DNA of 31,984 nucleotides, from positions 1 through 31,984 of the IMG/VR virus record IMGVR_UViG_3300020391_000012; one strand, written 5' to 3'. The stretch's first letter is position 1. Every line of letters begins with the position of its first letter. A model generated the notes under the pieces. The model was not told the DNA's origin and did not search any database. It worked only from the letters and a program-made list of their open reading frames with translations. The DNA comes from a virus. The position numbers and the translations under genes are program-made. Positions 5,824 to 11,871 of this stretch are shown piece by piece.

Positions 5824-6100
5824 CATCATCTCCTATAGGTGTTGAGCTGCTTTGAAACATTGCTTTTTTCTCATCAGGTAAAAATAGATTAGCGCTACCC
5901 ATATTTGTATAAGTATCTATCTCTTTCCTTTGCAGTTGTATTGATGGTGATTTATTTGCTATAGCATAATACTTTTCTAGCTGGTCAACTAAATTTTGAT
6001 CATCAATATTAAACCAAAAACCAACTGATATTTGATCTGTTGCATTTATAGATCCATTCAATCTTAATTTACTATTCTTCATATTAGGCGCTGACGGCAT
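5804..6100 (-). CDS. Unknown phage protein in recombination operon, 98 aa
   Basis: ATG 6100 has a good ribosome-binding site (AAAGGAAA) and overlaps the end of the annealing-protein gene by 17 bases; its end overlaps the excisionase start. The protein reads KLRLNGSINATDQISVGFWF, then INDDQNL-like acidic segments, and has a Gly/Asp-rich C-terminus (GDDDGFPGR). The acidic tail after a small beta-rich domain is reminiscent of single-stranded-DNA-binding proteins, but no OB-fold signature is evident. I do not recognise the family. Confidence 0.7.
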   Translation of the reverse strand: MPSAPNMKNSKLRLNGSINATDQISVGFWFNIDDQNLVDQLEKYYAIANKSPSIQLQRKEIDTYTNMGSANLFLPDEKKAMFQSSSTPIGDDDGFPGR

Positions 6101-6737
6101 CTTGTTTCCTTTCTTTGTAAGCGTTAAATAATTTTGTGTGTAAGTTTTTATCCAAATCAGCTAATGATTTTAGGTTGTCTGATTCTTGTTGTGTCCAAAC
6201 AACCAGGGCATTTGCATTCATGCTTTGAATTTTTTCTATTTGCTGTTCCACATATTTTGTAGCAGCTGCTAATTTATCTTTAGGATCACCTTCAGGTTTA
6301 GGATTTTTATTCATCTTTTCTTTTTTCCCCTTGGCAATTTCAATTTCATTTAAACTGGCGTATTCACCACCGTGAATAGACAAAGAAGCTAATGCTCGAC
6401 CAATCGAACTTGTCTCTGCTACCTCTAAAGCTGATGTTGTGTTTATATTTTTATCACTTCCAAGCTCATGAAAACCGCCACCAATAATTTCTTCAGCTGT
6501 TCCTGAACCAATTTGAAAACCATCTTTGTTAACAATGGTAGCTTTCATAACAATTTTTTCACCAATTTCAGTGCCATATTTTAAAAGTTCAGTATTTATT
6601 CCATACTCAAAACCAGTATGCTTTCTGAAAACTTCTACTCTTTGTGAGATAACTGAATAATTTTTACCTTTAATATTTACTTTTTTTGCCGCTTGTATTT
6701 CAGCTAAAATATTATTTATTACATCCGCTTCAATCAT
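6084..6737 (-). CDS. Candidate single-strand annealing protein (Rad52/Sak- or ERF-like), 217 aa
   Basis: A GGAAG site precedes ATG 6737. The N-terminal ~130 residues contain YSVISQRVEVFRKHTGFEYG, then IVMKATIVNKDGFQIGSGTA, and residues ~99-118 read NTTSALEVAETSSIGRALAS followed by GGEYAS. The 'TSALE-x-AETS-x-GRALA...GGEYAS' signature is common in phage proteins assigned to Rad52/ERF-like single-strand annealing proteins. Residues ~130-217 are a Lys/Gln-rich, more variable tail. Partner evidence: a PD-(D/E)XK exonuclease starts the same operon, as in Red-type systems. The fold assignment needs a profile search; other DNA-binding roles are not excluded. Confidence 0.65.
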   Translation of the reverse strand: MIEADVINNILAEIQAAKKVNIKGKNYSVISQRVEVFRKHTGFEYGINTELLKYGTEIGEKIVMKATIVNKDGFQIGSGTAEEIIGGGFHELGSDKNINTTSALEVAETSSIGRALASLSIHGGEYASLNEIEIAKGKKEKMNKNPKPEGDPKDKLAAATKYVEQQIEKIQSMNANALVVWTQQESDNLKSLADLDKNLHTKLFNAYKERKQDAVSA

Positions 6738-7068
6738 TACTTCCTTCTACTCCTCTTATCTCAAATACACCTTTGTATTGAGGGTTATTCTTCATCCAAA
6801 GCCGTGAATAATATGCTTTGTGATGATCATTTATTTTAAGTTTTTTATCGTTGTCAGTGTGATCCTGGATGACAACATTAGTTTCCCAGCGTATCCGTTC
6901 CATGATAAGAGCTGCGCCTACCTTACGCATTCCTTTATCTAGACACTCAAGGGTAAATTTATCCCATAGCCTATAAACTATTGGATATCTTTTATGGAAC
7001 TCTAGAAAGCGTGCTTCACGGACGTTTCTAGGTATCTCTAATTTATCAAACATATTGGTTTGGATCAT
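6730..7068 (-). CDS. Conserved phage protein of unknown function, 112 aa
   Basis: I start it at ATG 7068, which overlaps the stop of the 46-aa gene (ATGA). A longer open frame begins at 7143, but that extension only runs across the small upstream gene in another frame. Distinctive residues are RWETNVVI, then KINDHHKAYYSRLWMKNNPQ and YKGVFEIRG at the C-terminus. I recall this 'N-(D)-H...YYARLWM...P-x-x-x-G-x-F-x-x-R' pattern from proteins encoded next to phage recombination genes, with no established role. It is probably a partner or accessory of the recombination module. Confidence 0.8.
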   Translation of the reverse strand: MIQTNMFDKLEIPRNVREARFLEFHKRYPIVYRLWDKFTLECLDKGMRKVGAALIMERIRWETNVVIQDHTDNDKKLKINDHHKAYYSRLWMKNNPQYKGVFEIRGVEGSND

Positions 7069-7205
7069 AGGACTATCAATAAAAAGATAATGAAAGCAAT
7101 GAAGCTGCAAAAGCCAAGCAGCTCTATAAATCCTACAATCCAAAAAGATGTATTGTCTTGTTTGGGTGTAGCCTTTTTAATATGCATATGCAGATACTTG
7201 TTCAT
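7065..7205 (-). CDS. 46-aa single-TM protein in recombination operon
   Basis: ATG 7205 overlaps the exonuclease stop as ATGA, and its TGA (7065-7067) overlaps the next ATG as ATGA. Such double coupling is strong evidence for a real gene. The peptide has a basic N-terminus (MNKYLHMHIKKATPKQDN) and a hydrophobic C-terminal half (residues ~21-46: FWIVGFIELLGFCSFIAFII, then FLLIVL), predicting one membrane helix ending at the C-terminus. Its place among DNA-recombination genes is unexpected. Function is unknown; membrane targeting or a host-takeover/exclusion role are possible. Confidence 0.75.
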   Translation of the reverse strand: MNKYLHMHIKKATPKQDNTSFWIVGFIELLGFCSFIAFIIFLLIVL

Positions 7206-8128
7206 CGGACAAATCCCCATAGTTGTTTTGCTTCTTTCAAAACTTCAGGATGAATATCCCAGGCAAACATATGGCTAAAGTCAGGCTCTACCAGCTGTAT
7301 CAACTCATGAACTGTTTGCGCTGATTTAAGCTGGTTTTCACGGATACGACATTTAGCGACAATGTGGTTCCAAATATTTTTTAGTGATTCAGGAGATAGT
7401 TTTTCACAATTCTCTTCAGTGAATATTCTATATCCATTTTCATTGGCATAAACTATTGCCTGGGGATCTTGCTTATATGCCCAGTAACCAGCCACCTGGC
7501 ATAAATGCGACCAAGTAGGTTGTGAAGGCGTGCTTGGTGATCTCTTGCCTGATTTAGTGTTAGCTACACTTGCCCAGGTTGTCTTCAATTCTATTTGACC
7601 GTTGAAGTCAGGCTTTCCGTTATACTCCAGGTCTAATCCCGGAACTCCAAACATATAATTACGTTCACCTTCTAGTTTATTGATACGCATTTTATTCTGC
7701 GCTTCATCTAAACCTTCTAATGCATTCTTAAATACATCAGCAAAACTATTGATACATAGATCTAGCTGCAATGCATCCTTGCCATCATCCCAGCTCTTAG
7801 GTTTATATTCAGCAAAAATTTCTTTACCAGCATCGATACAATCTTCAATAGTATCTGCTTTATTATGTATTCGGTAATCATCTATTAGGGTTTGTACAAC
7901 TCGACCAGCTGTCATTTTAGCTGCATCATTAGTGTATTTAGTTATTTGAGTAGAAGCCTGATCTTTATCGCCTTCCTTCTCACCTTTTACAATAGACCAG
8001 GCTATATCCAGCTTTGGTCTAATTATACATTTATCAAAGTATGTTCTACATACTGGTCTACTTTCAGGATTTGAATGCCATAAGTAGTTTTTCTTTATTG
8101 CCCAGCTGGGCAGTGTGGGGAACTCCAT
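7202..8128 (-). CDS. PD-(D/E)XK exonuclease (RecB/Cas4-like), 308 aa
   Basis: First gene of the leftward operon, starting at ATG 8128, about 27 bases after the inferred transcription start, with no clear Shine-Dalgarno site. Residues GKPDFNGQIELKTTW give the nuclease core Asp174-x5-Glu180-x-Lys182. The downstream Gln211 in HLCQVAGYW matches the QhxxY-type motif IV of RecB/Cas4-like nucleases. The N-terminal ~150 residues are helical and would carry the upstream Glu/His motif. Cys residues near the termini are not arranged as a clear Fe-S cluster. Role inferred: 5'-3' resection of linear DNA for the annealing protein, for phage recombination or concatemer formation. Confidence 0.85.
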   Translation of the reverse strand: MEFPTLPSWAIKKNYLWHSNPESRPVCRTYFDKCIIRPKLDIAWSIVKGEKEGDKDQASTQITKYTNDAAKMTAGRVVQTLIDDYRIHNKADTIEDCIDAGKEIFAEYKPKSWDDGKDALQLDLCINSFADVFKNALEGLDEAQNKMRINKLEGERNYMFGVPGLDLEYNGKPDFNGQIELKTTWASVANTKSGKRSPSTPSQPTWSHLCQVAGYWAYKQDPQAIVYANENGYRIFTEENCEKLSPESLKNIWNHIVAKCRIRENQLKSAQTVHELIQLVEPDFSHMFAWDIHPEVLKEAKQLWGFVR

Positions 8129-8161
8129 ATTTCTAACCGCATCTGTTAACTATTAGATGGG

Positions 8162-8191
8162 ATTAGAATATAATTGACAGCTGTTGTCAAT
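8162..8191 (-). promoter_or_regulatory. Leftward early promoter with operator (PL-like)
   Basis: On the minus strand, TTGACA (8185-8190) and TCTAAT (8162-8167) are separated by 17 bases, a good sigma70 promoter. The perfect inverted repeat ATTGACAGCTGTTGTCAAT (8173-8191) covers the -35 and half of the spacer, so binding would block RNA polymerase. Transcription would start near 8155 and read the exonuclease-to-excisionase operon. Confidence 0.7.
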
Positions 8192-8198
8192 TTTAAAT

Positions 8199-8864
8199 TT
8201 ATTTTATTTCTATACCTAACAAATCAGGACGTTCAGCTCTTCCTAAAACTGGACACGCCCAGGATAATTCAACGTCAGTTAATATTGCTTGCCCAAATTT
8301 TAGAGGTTCGATGGTGTATTTACCGCTTTGCTGTTTGTGTATAACGGCTTGCCTTATTACTTTTGTTTTAGCGCATTTAAATATACAGCATCGACTTAGA
8401 GCATCTTGAGGTATTGATTCTTGTTGTATTGGACGCATATCTACCCAGGTTACAGATCCATCAAAGTAAGAATTAAATTCAGGTCTGCTATTAGTAAAGG
8501 CGCCAACGTAATTAGCGAATCGTATAACAGATGTATCTATGAAGGTTTCTTTTTCGCTTGAGCTAACCATATCCACAAAAAATCCATCAGTTATATTGCC
8601 AAATACTTTTACTCTGCAAGGATCAAACAAAATAGCAGTAGGATCTATTTGTAATATATCTGCATATTCAATGGCATCCTGGATACTAAAGTTAGACCGT
8701 CCTGATATATGCCTACTAAGGCTTTCAGGCGCTATACCTTTAGCAGCCGCAACCTCGGCATGAGACATTCCTGATAGGCTAATATACTTTTTTAGATTAT
8801 TGACCATATAGCTGTACTTATCCCCTAAAACAGATGATCTATAAAATTGAATTCGTGTGTTCAT
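8199..8864 (-). CDS. CI-type phage repressor, XRE-family HTH with S24-like C-terminal domain, 221 aa
   Basis: Start ATG 8864 has GAGGT (8871-8875) six bases upstream. Residues ~20-80 form an XRE helix-turn-helix (MVNNLKKYISLSGM, SHAEVAAAKGIAPESLSRHI, then SGRSNFSIQDAIEYADILQI). The C-terminal part ends KYTIEPLKFGQAILTDVELS and WACPVLG, similar to the last strands of LexA/CI peptidase_S24 domains. No catalytic Ser-Met or Lys motif is apparent, so self-cleavage is doubtful. It is divergent from the Cro-like gene, with two operators between and a third just downstream at the leftward promoter. It probably maintains lysogeny. Confidence 0.85.
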   Translation of the reverse strand: MNTRIQFYRSSVLGDKYSYMVNNLKKYISLSGMSHAEVAAAKGIAPESLSRHISGRSNFSIQDAIEYADILQIDPTAILFDPCRVKVFGNITDGFFVDMVSSSEKETFIDTSVIRFANYVGAFTNSRPEFNSYFDGSVTWVDMRPIQQESIPQDALSRCCIFKCAKTKVIRQAVIHKQQSGKYTIEPLKFGQAILTDVELSWACPVLGRAERPDLLGIEIK

Positions 8865-8888
8865 ATGTTTACCTCAACTAAAAAAATA

Positions 8889-8917
8889 ATACTATGACAT
8901 AAACTGTCATAAGTAAA
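8889..8917 (-). promoter_or_regulatory. Repressor promoter with operator (PRM-like)
   Basis: On the minus strand, TTTACT (8912-8917) and TAGTAT (8889-8894) are 17 bases apart. The perfect inverted repeat TATGACATAAACTGTCATA (8893-8911) fills the spacer and touches the -10. Repressor bound here would repress its own gene. The transcript would start near 8882, leaving a short leader with the GAGGT site. Confidence 0.6.
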
Positions 8918-8933
8918 ATTAAATAATTAACTG

Positions 8934-8970
8934 TATTGACCGTATCTGTCAATAATATATAATGCAGAAA
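8934..8970 (+). promoter_or_regulatory. Rightward early promoter with operator (PR-like)
   Basis: TTGACC (8936-8941) and TATAAT (8958-8963) are 16 bases apart. The inverted repeat ATTGACCGTATCTGTCAAT (8935-8953, one mismatch between arms) covers the -35. The expected start point, about seven bases after the -10, coincides with the ATG of the Cro-like gene at 8970, suggesting a leaderless message. Confidence 0.7.
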
Positions 8971-9179
8971 TGACATTAAAAGAATTTAAAGATCAAAATA
9001 AAATTAGTTTTGCAAAGTTAGCTGCGTTAATAGGTGCAAGTCATGCAACGGTTGCCAGGCGTTATTGTCTTCCAAAAACCCATAAAGATAGGATGATACC
9101 TAATGCTAAATACATGGCAGCTATCATGACAGTAACTGACGGAGCTGTAACGCCGAACGATTTTTATCGTGTAGATTAG
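8970..9179 (+). CDS. Cro-like HTH regulator, 69 aa
   Basis: A 69-residue protein divergent from the repressor. Residues ~10-35 (KISFAKLAALIGASHATVAR) form a helix-turn-helix, and DRMIPNAKYMAAIMTVTDGA followed by PNDFYR matches the C-terminal signature of short Cro/C1-type phage regulators ('P-x-x-x-M-x-x-I...T-x-G-x-V-x-x-x-D-F'). There is no Shine-Dalgarno site before ATG 8970 and the promoter -10 ends only seven bases upstream. A three-codon frame (8962-8973) overlaps the start as ATGA, but it would lie upstream of the inferred transcript. Role inferred: turns down the repressor and early promoters during lytic growth. Confidence 0.85.
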   Translation: MTLKEFKDQNKISFAKLAALIGASHATVARRYCLPKTHKDRMIPNAKYMAAIMTVTDGAVTPNDFYRVD

Positions 9180-9180
9180 C

Positions 9181-9591
9181 ATGAAAGAATACCAATTTCA
9201 CAAAATGGTTGTGACTTGGTTAGACGTAGCATTGCCCAGGGGATCTATCTATCATCATTCACCCAATGAAGGTAAGCGCCATGTAAACTATCATGTAAAG
9301 ATGAAGGCAATGGGCATGAAGGCTGGTTTTCCTGATTTATGTATATTTGTTCCGCAGCGGTTTTTTTGGGATGGCGTGCCGTGCAGTATATTTTTAGAAC
9401 TCAAAAGACCTGGCGGCAGAACTACATCCCAGCAAAAGAAGATGCATGATCAGCTGCAAGAAGCTGGAGCAGCTGTTGCTGTAATAGATAACTTTCCGAA
9501 AATGAAATTATTTTTATCAAATTTAATTGAATTAAAAGACAACACACAAATGCAAATGATTGAGAAACTAGCCAAGGAGCATGGCGTATGA
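9181..9591 (+). CDS. VRR-NUC domain nuclease, 136 aa
   Basis: ATG 9181 lies one base after the cro stop. The VRR-NUC signature is clear: HSPNEGKR (residues 26-33), then MKAMGMKAGFPDLCIF with Asp52, and FLELKRPGGRTTSQQKKMHD with Glu73-x-Lys75, followed by QEAGAAVAV. Family knowledge: VRR-NUC proteins are PD-(D/E)XK structure-selective nucleases; small phage versions probably resolve branched DNA in replication or packaging. The length is typical of stand-alone phage VRR-NUC proteins. Its stop overlaps the next ATG (ATGA), within the coupled rightward early operon. Confidence 0.92.
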   Translation: MKEYQFHKMVVTWLDVALPRGSIYHHSPNEGKRHVNYHVKMKAMGMKAGFPDLCIFVPQRFFWDGVPCSIFLELKRPGGRTTSQQKKMHDQLQEAGAAVAVIDNFPKMKLFLSNLIELKDNTQMQMIEKLAKEHGV

Positions 9592-9809
9592 AGGTTGATC
9601 AAGATTGGTGGAAAACCTGGTTTAAAAGATTAGAAAAAGATGGGCATCATAATTTGTTGGAATTGTATAATAAATTAAAAGAGAAAAACCCAAAAGAGTT
9701 TCATACGTTGATGGATGAAATTTGGCGTGTAAATTACGGTGTTGTTATTCACTATCATAAAAGCCAACATGAAAAGTTTGTCAAAGCACAAATGGATTTA
9801 TTCCAATGA
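9588..9809 (+). CDS. Unknown small phage protein, 73 aa
   Basis: ATG 9588 and TGA 9807-9809 overlap the neighbours on both sides (ATGA each time), so it is a real member of the early operon. The sequence is charged and aromatic (MKVDQDWWKTWFKRLEKDGH at the N-terminus, HYHKSQHEKFVKAQ near the C-terminus) and probably helical. No family is recognised. Confidence 0.7.
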   Translation: MKVDQDWWKTWFKRLEKDGHHNLLELYNKLKEKNPKEFHTLMDEIWRVNYGVVIHYHKSQHEKFVKAQMDLFQ

Positions 9810-10117
9810 ACTGTACCAGCTGCGGCAAATCTACCCAGGTAAAAGATAGTCGAGCTTTTGAAGATAACCAGGTTAGACGAAGAAGGGTATGTACCAGCTG
9901 TAAATTCTCATTTTATACCCTGGAGACAAGAGAAATAGAAAAAATAAACGTAAATAAGCTCCGTAGAGGGGTCAATCAGGTTACCAGTGGTATGATTAGA
10001 CCTGGGAAAAAGAAGCTATTACCAGCAAAGCGCCAGGAGCCAAGAACAAGATATGATGAGTTTGATGAGCTAAACAATGATGATTATTTAGATTTAAGGG
10101 AGTTAGGCATTGATTAA
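9806..10117 (+). CDS. NrdR-like zinc-ribbon protein, 103 aa
   Basis: The N-terminus CTSCGKSTQVKDSRAFEDNQ followed by VRRRRVCTSCKFSFYTLETRE closely parallels the NrdR zinc ribbon (C-x2-C ... D-S-R ... R-R-R-R-x-C-x2-C-x-x-x-F-x-T-x-E), with Cys3, Cys6 and a second CxxC near residues 29-32. The ATP-cone domain that follows in NrdR is absent; instead a basic linker and an acidic tail (EFDELNNDDYLDLRELGID) follow. It is probably a DNA-binding transcription regulator of the phage, or a zinc-ribbon accessory. ATG 9806 overlaps the previous stop. Confidence 0.75.
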   Translation: MNCTSCGKSTQVKDSRAFEDNQVRRRRVCTSCKFSFYTLETREIEKINVNKLRRGVNQVTSGMIRPGKKKLLPAKRQEPRTRYDEFDELNNDDYLDLRELGID

Positions 10118-10388
10118 ACCAAAACAACTAGCAAAAGAAGCTGCAAGCATACTTGAGCAGCGTGGCAAGCAGTATGGAAATTATGAAGAGGTATTTAAAA
10201 ATTTTGCTGCACGAATCACTTTAGTCCTGGCAAGAAAGTTAAAAGAGGATGTAACACCAGCTGAAGGTGCAAGAATTTTAGACGAATTAAAAGGTACTAG
10301 GTGGGATACTGGGGGATACAAAAGGGATCATGCGGTAGACGGTGGGAATTATAAGTTTATAGCTGGTGCATTGGAAGAAAAAAAATGA
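10110..10388 (+). CDS. DUF6378-like phage protein, 92 aa
   Basis: No ATG is available near the front; TTG 10110 after GGGAG (10098-10102) fits well and overlaps the previous stop by eight bases. The sequence ILEQRGKQYGNYEEVFKNFA, then DVTPAEGARILDELKGTRWD and HAVDGGNYKFIAGALEE matches the pattern of DUF6378 ('RG-x-x-YG...A...dv..i...lK..R.....D...D..gY...a'), a MazG-like helical family common in phage early regions. A nucleotide-related role is often supposed, but not proven. The stop overlaps the next ATG (ATGA). Confidence 0.7.
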   Translation: MIKPKQLAKEAASILEQRGKQYGNYEEVFKNFAARITLVLARKLKEDVTPAEGARILDELKGTRWDTGGYKRDHAVDGGNYKFIAGALEEKK

Positions 10389-10798
10389 TTGACAATAAAA
10401 TTCAAAAAAATAAAATCGTTAGTAGACAGTCTATACAGCAAAGTTTGCGACAGACCTTGGCTGAAAGCATAGACAAACTCCTAGTAAATAATTTAAGTAA
10501 AGAAAATAAAGTAAACTCTACAGCAAAGTTTACTGCAAACTTTACTGTCAGGCAGAATGCCGTTCAGAATATTGTTAGTAAAACCACCAAAAATTTTAAT
10601 GTAAATTATCGTAATGCAAAAGAGCGTAGACGAGCTGATGATATGCAGTTTCGTTTAGATAGAATACTGCGTAAGTTAAGACCACAATATTCAGAACAGA
10701 ATTATATTGTGCTTCTCAAAAGTCTCCAGGATGCATCCTTTTATCAGAAATATGATTTCATTATTGAAATGGAAAAGACCTTTGCCCAGCATAATTGA
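10385..10798 (+). CDS. Unknown basic phage protein with tetrapeptide repeat, 137 aa
   Basis: ATG 10385 overlaps the previous stop. The protein is polar and basic. Residues ~43-54 read VNST-AKFT-ANFT, three tandem tetrapeptides matched by a 12-base tandem DNA repeat (10511-10546). A Lys/Arg cluster (NAKERRRADDMQFRLDRILR) and a helical C-terminus follow. Position between the DUF6378-like and DUF6362-like genes would suit a replication or late-regulation factor, but nothing in the sequence identifies it. Confidence 0.6.
   Translation: MIDNKIQKNKIVSRQSIQQSLRQTLAESIDKLLVNNLSKENKVNSTAKFTANFTVRQNAVQNIVSKTTKNFNVNYRNAKERRRADDMQFRLDRILRKLRPQYSEQNYIVLLKSLQDASFYQKYDFIIEMEKTFAQHN
10511..10546 (+). repeat. 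Three tandem 12-base repeats with internal palindrome
   Basis: GTAAACTCTACA, GCAAAGTTTACT and GCAAACTTTACT follow one another without gaps; the last two differ at one base. Copies 2 and 3 also form an inverted repeat (AAAGTTT 10525-10531 with AAACTTT 10537-10543). The array is in frame in a coding gene, so it may be protein-level only. Confidence 0.6.
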
Positions 10799-11174
10799 TC
10801 TACATGAATTGTTTTTAGAAGCAGCTGAAACTGATAGGAAATTACCGTCAGTTGTTAGAAGGACTAAGATGGCATTTTGGGTTGATTATGTAAAAGATTG
10901 GAATAGTTATGGATGGGATGGTAAGTCTAAAATGAAACTATCAGCTACAGCTGGTGAAATAGATCGGTATGATAAGATTGCTGATTATCTTGCTATTATG
11001 GATGTAAAGGATAGAAAGCTAGTATGGGCAGTTGCTCATTCAGCAGCTTACCGTGATAGAGGTGTACAATGGACAAAGATTGCCAGGATATTACAGCTTA
11101 ATGATCCAAGGATTGTTAAGAGAAGATACCAGGATGTTCTTGTTAAATTGTATTATAAGTTAAATAAAAAATGA
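10752..11174 (+). CDS. DUF6362-like protein with C-terminal HTH, ~140 aa
   Basis: The conserved part starts at DLHELFLEAAETDRKLPSVV, continues FWVDYVKDWNSYGWDGKS, AGEIDRYDKIADYLAIMD, RKLVWAVAHSAAYRDRGVQW, and ends TKIARILQLNDPRIVKRRYQ. This is the order of DUF6362 proteins, whose C-terminal half resembles a sigma-70 region 4-like helix-turn-helix. In many phages they lie just before terminase genes. The start is uncertain: ATG 10752 overlaps the previous gene by 47 bases; TTG 10782 or a start near 10794 are alternatives. A role in late transcription is plausible from position and fold but unproven. Confidence 0.75.
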   Translation: MISLLKWKRPLPSIIDLHELFLEAAETDRKLPSVVRRTKMAFWVDYVKDWNSYGWDGKSKMKLSATAGEIDRYDKIADYLAIMDVKDRKLVWAVAHSAAYRDRGVQWTKIARILQLNDPRIVKRRYQDVLVKLYYKLNKK

Positions 11175-11228
11175 CGAATGTCCTTAAATTAGGTATATTT
11201 AAATTAAGATAACACTAGATGTAGTTGT

Positions 11229-11375
11229 ATGTCGGAACAAGATAATCCCAAATATGAAATATGTTATATCTGTAAGACAGCAATAGTTAATGCTGTTTGC
11301 CCAGTTTGTAAGGTTAATTATGGCGAAGATAGTCAACAAGATAATAATGCAGAACATAGCCAATCGGTTAGCTAA
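11229..11375 (+). CDS. Mini zinc-ribbon protein overlapping terS, 48 aa
   Basis: ATG 11229 to TAA 11373-11375, in a different frame from terS and overlapping its first 56 bases. The peptide has two CxxC knuckles, ICYIC (Cys12, Cys15) and VCPVC (Cys24, Cys27), a compact C-x2-C-x8-C-x2-C zinc site, and an acidic Gln/Asn-rich tail. The spacing of the cysteines makes chance unlikely, but there is no good ribosome-binding site. Function is unknown; possibly a DNA-binding or terminase-associated factor. Confidence 0.55.
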   Translation: MSEQDNPKYEICYICKTAIVNAVCPVCKVNYGEDSQQDNNAEHSQSVS

Positions 11376-11736
11376 TGGCGAAAGCCTGGTAAGCGTTTGT
11401 AAGACTAAAGGTATGCCTAGCTATAGATCTATTACTAGAGCTGTACAAGATGATGAGCAGCTTTGGGAGATCTATCGTAAAGGTAGAGTAATGCAAGCTG
11501 AATACTTTTCTGATCATATCAATGATCTAGCTGTACAACCTTTGCCTGGTAGTATGGATACAAGGTTTCTAAATGCTGAAGTACAAAGAAGACGTTTAGA
11601 GATCGACACTCTTAAATGGACGTTAGCTAGGATACAGCCTTATGGTCTTAGAGATAAGAAGGATGAACCTAGTGTGGCTACTGAGAATAGTATTACATTG
11701 AGCTGGGATAATGGTGAAGTTAAAGTAGCTGGATAG
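11320..11736 (+). CDS. terS: Terminase small subunit (Sf6-type-like), 138 aa
   Basis: I chose ATG 11320, which has AAGG nearby, over an upstream in-frame ATG at 11290. The N-terminal helix-turn-helix region reads NIANRLANGESLVSVCKTKG followed by MPSYRSITRAVQDDEQLWEI. A central helical region has QAEYFSDHINDLA, and QRRRLEIDTLKWTLARIQPY followed by GLRDKK matches small terminases of the Sf6 gp1-like type ('R..v.tr.w.a.kl.P..yGdk'). It recognises phage DNA and feeds it to TerL. The gene is separated from terL by about 250 bases that contain two short frames. Confidence 0.85.
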   Translation: MAKIVNKIIMQNIANRLANGESLVSVCKTKGMPSYRSITRAVQDDEQLWEIYRKGRVMQAEYFSDHINDLAVQPLPGSMDTRFLNAEVQRRRLEIDTLKWTLARIQPYGLRDKKDEPSVATENSITLSWDNGEVKVAG

Positions 11737-11867
11737 CTATATATAAAAGATCTTCTGCTTGTCTTAGCTACACGCGCGAGGATCAATGCCAGGCTGAACG
11801 GCTATTTAGTTCGATGCCCTGGAAAGCTGTAACTCAAGGTGGTATTCAAATATTTATAGAAGGATGA
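11724..11867 (+). other. Open stretch without a start codon between terS and terL
   Basis: The frame is open from 11724 to TGA 11865-11867 and reads like protein (TREDQCQAERLFSSMPWKAV then TQGGIQIFIEG), with two CCWGG sites as in neighbouring genes. Its only ATG is about 30 codons in. It may be a gene with a non-standard start, an extension reached by frameshifting from the end of terS (overlap 11724-11736), or a decayed gene. None of these is demonstrated. Confidence 0.3.
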
Positions 11868-11871
11868 TCTA

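Noticed and set aside
7069-7143. N-terminal extension of the 112-aa recombination-operon protein (start at 7143)
   Set aside because: The extension covers the doubly coupled 46-aa membrane-protein gene in another frame; ATG 7068 has the ATGA overlap.
8173-8191. Terminator for the repressor gene
   Set aside because: The palindrome is downstream of the repressor gene but has no T run on the minus strand and matches the other operators; it fits an operator of the leftward promoter.
10149-10306. CRISPR array
   Set aside because: Repeats in the window are short tandem or coding repeats (10511-10546, 30149-30306); none has regular repeat-spacer structure.
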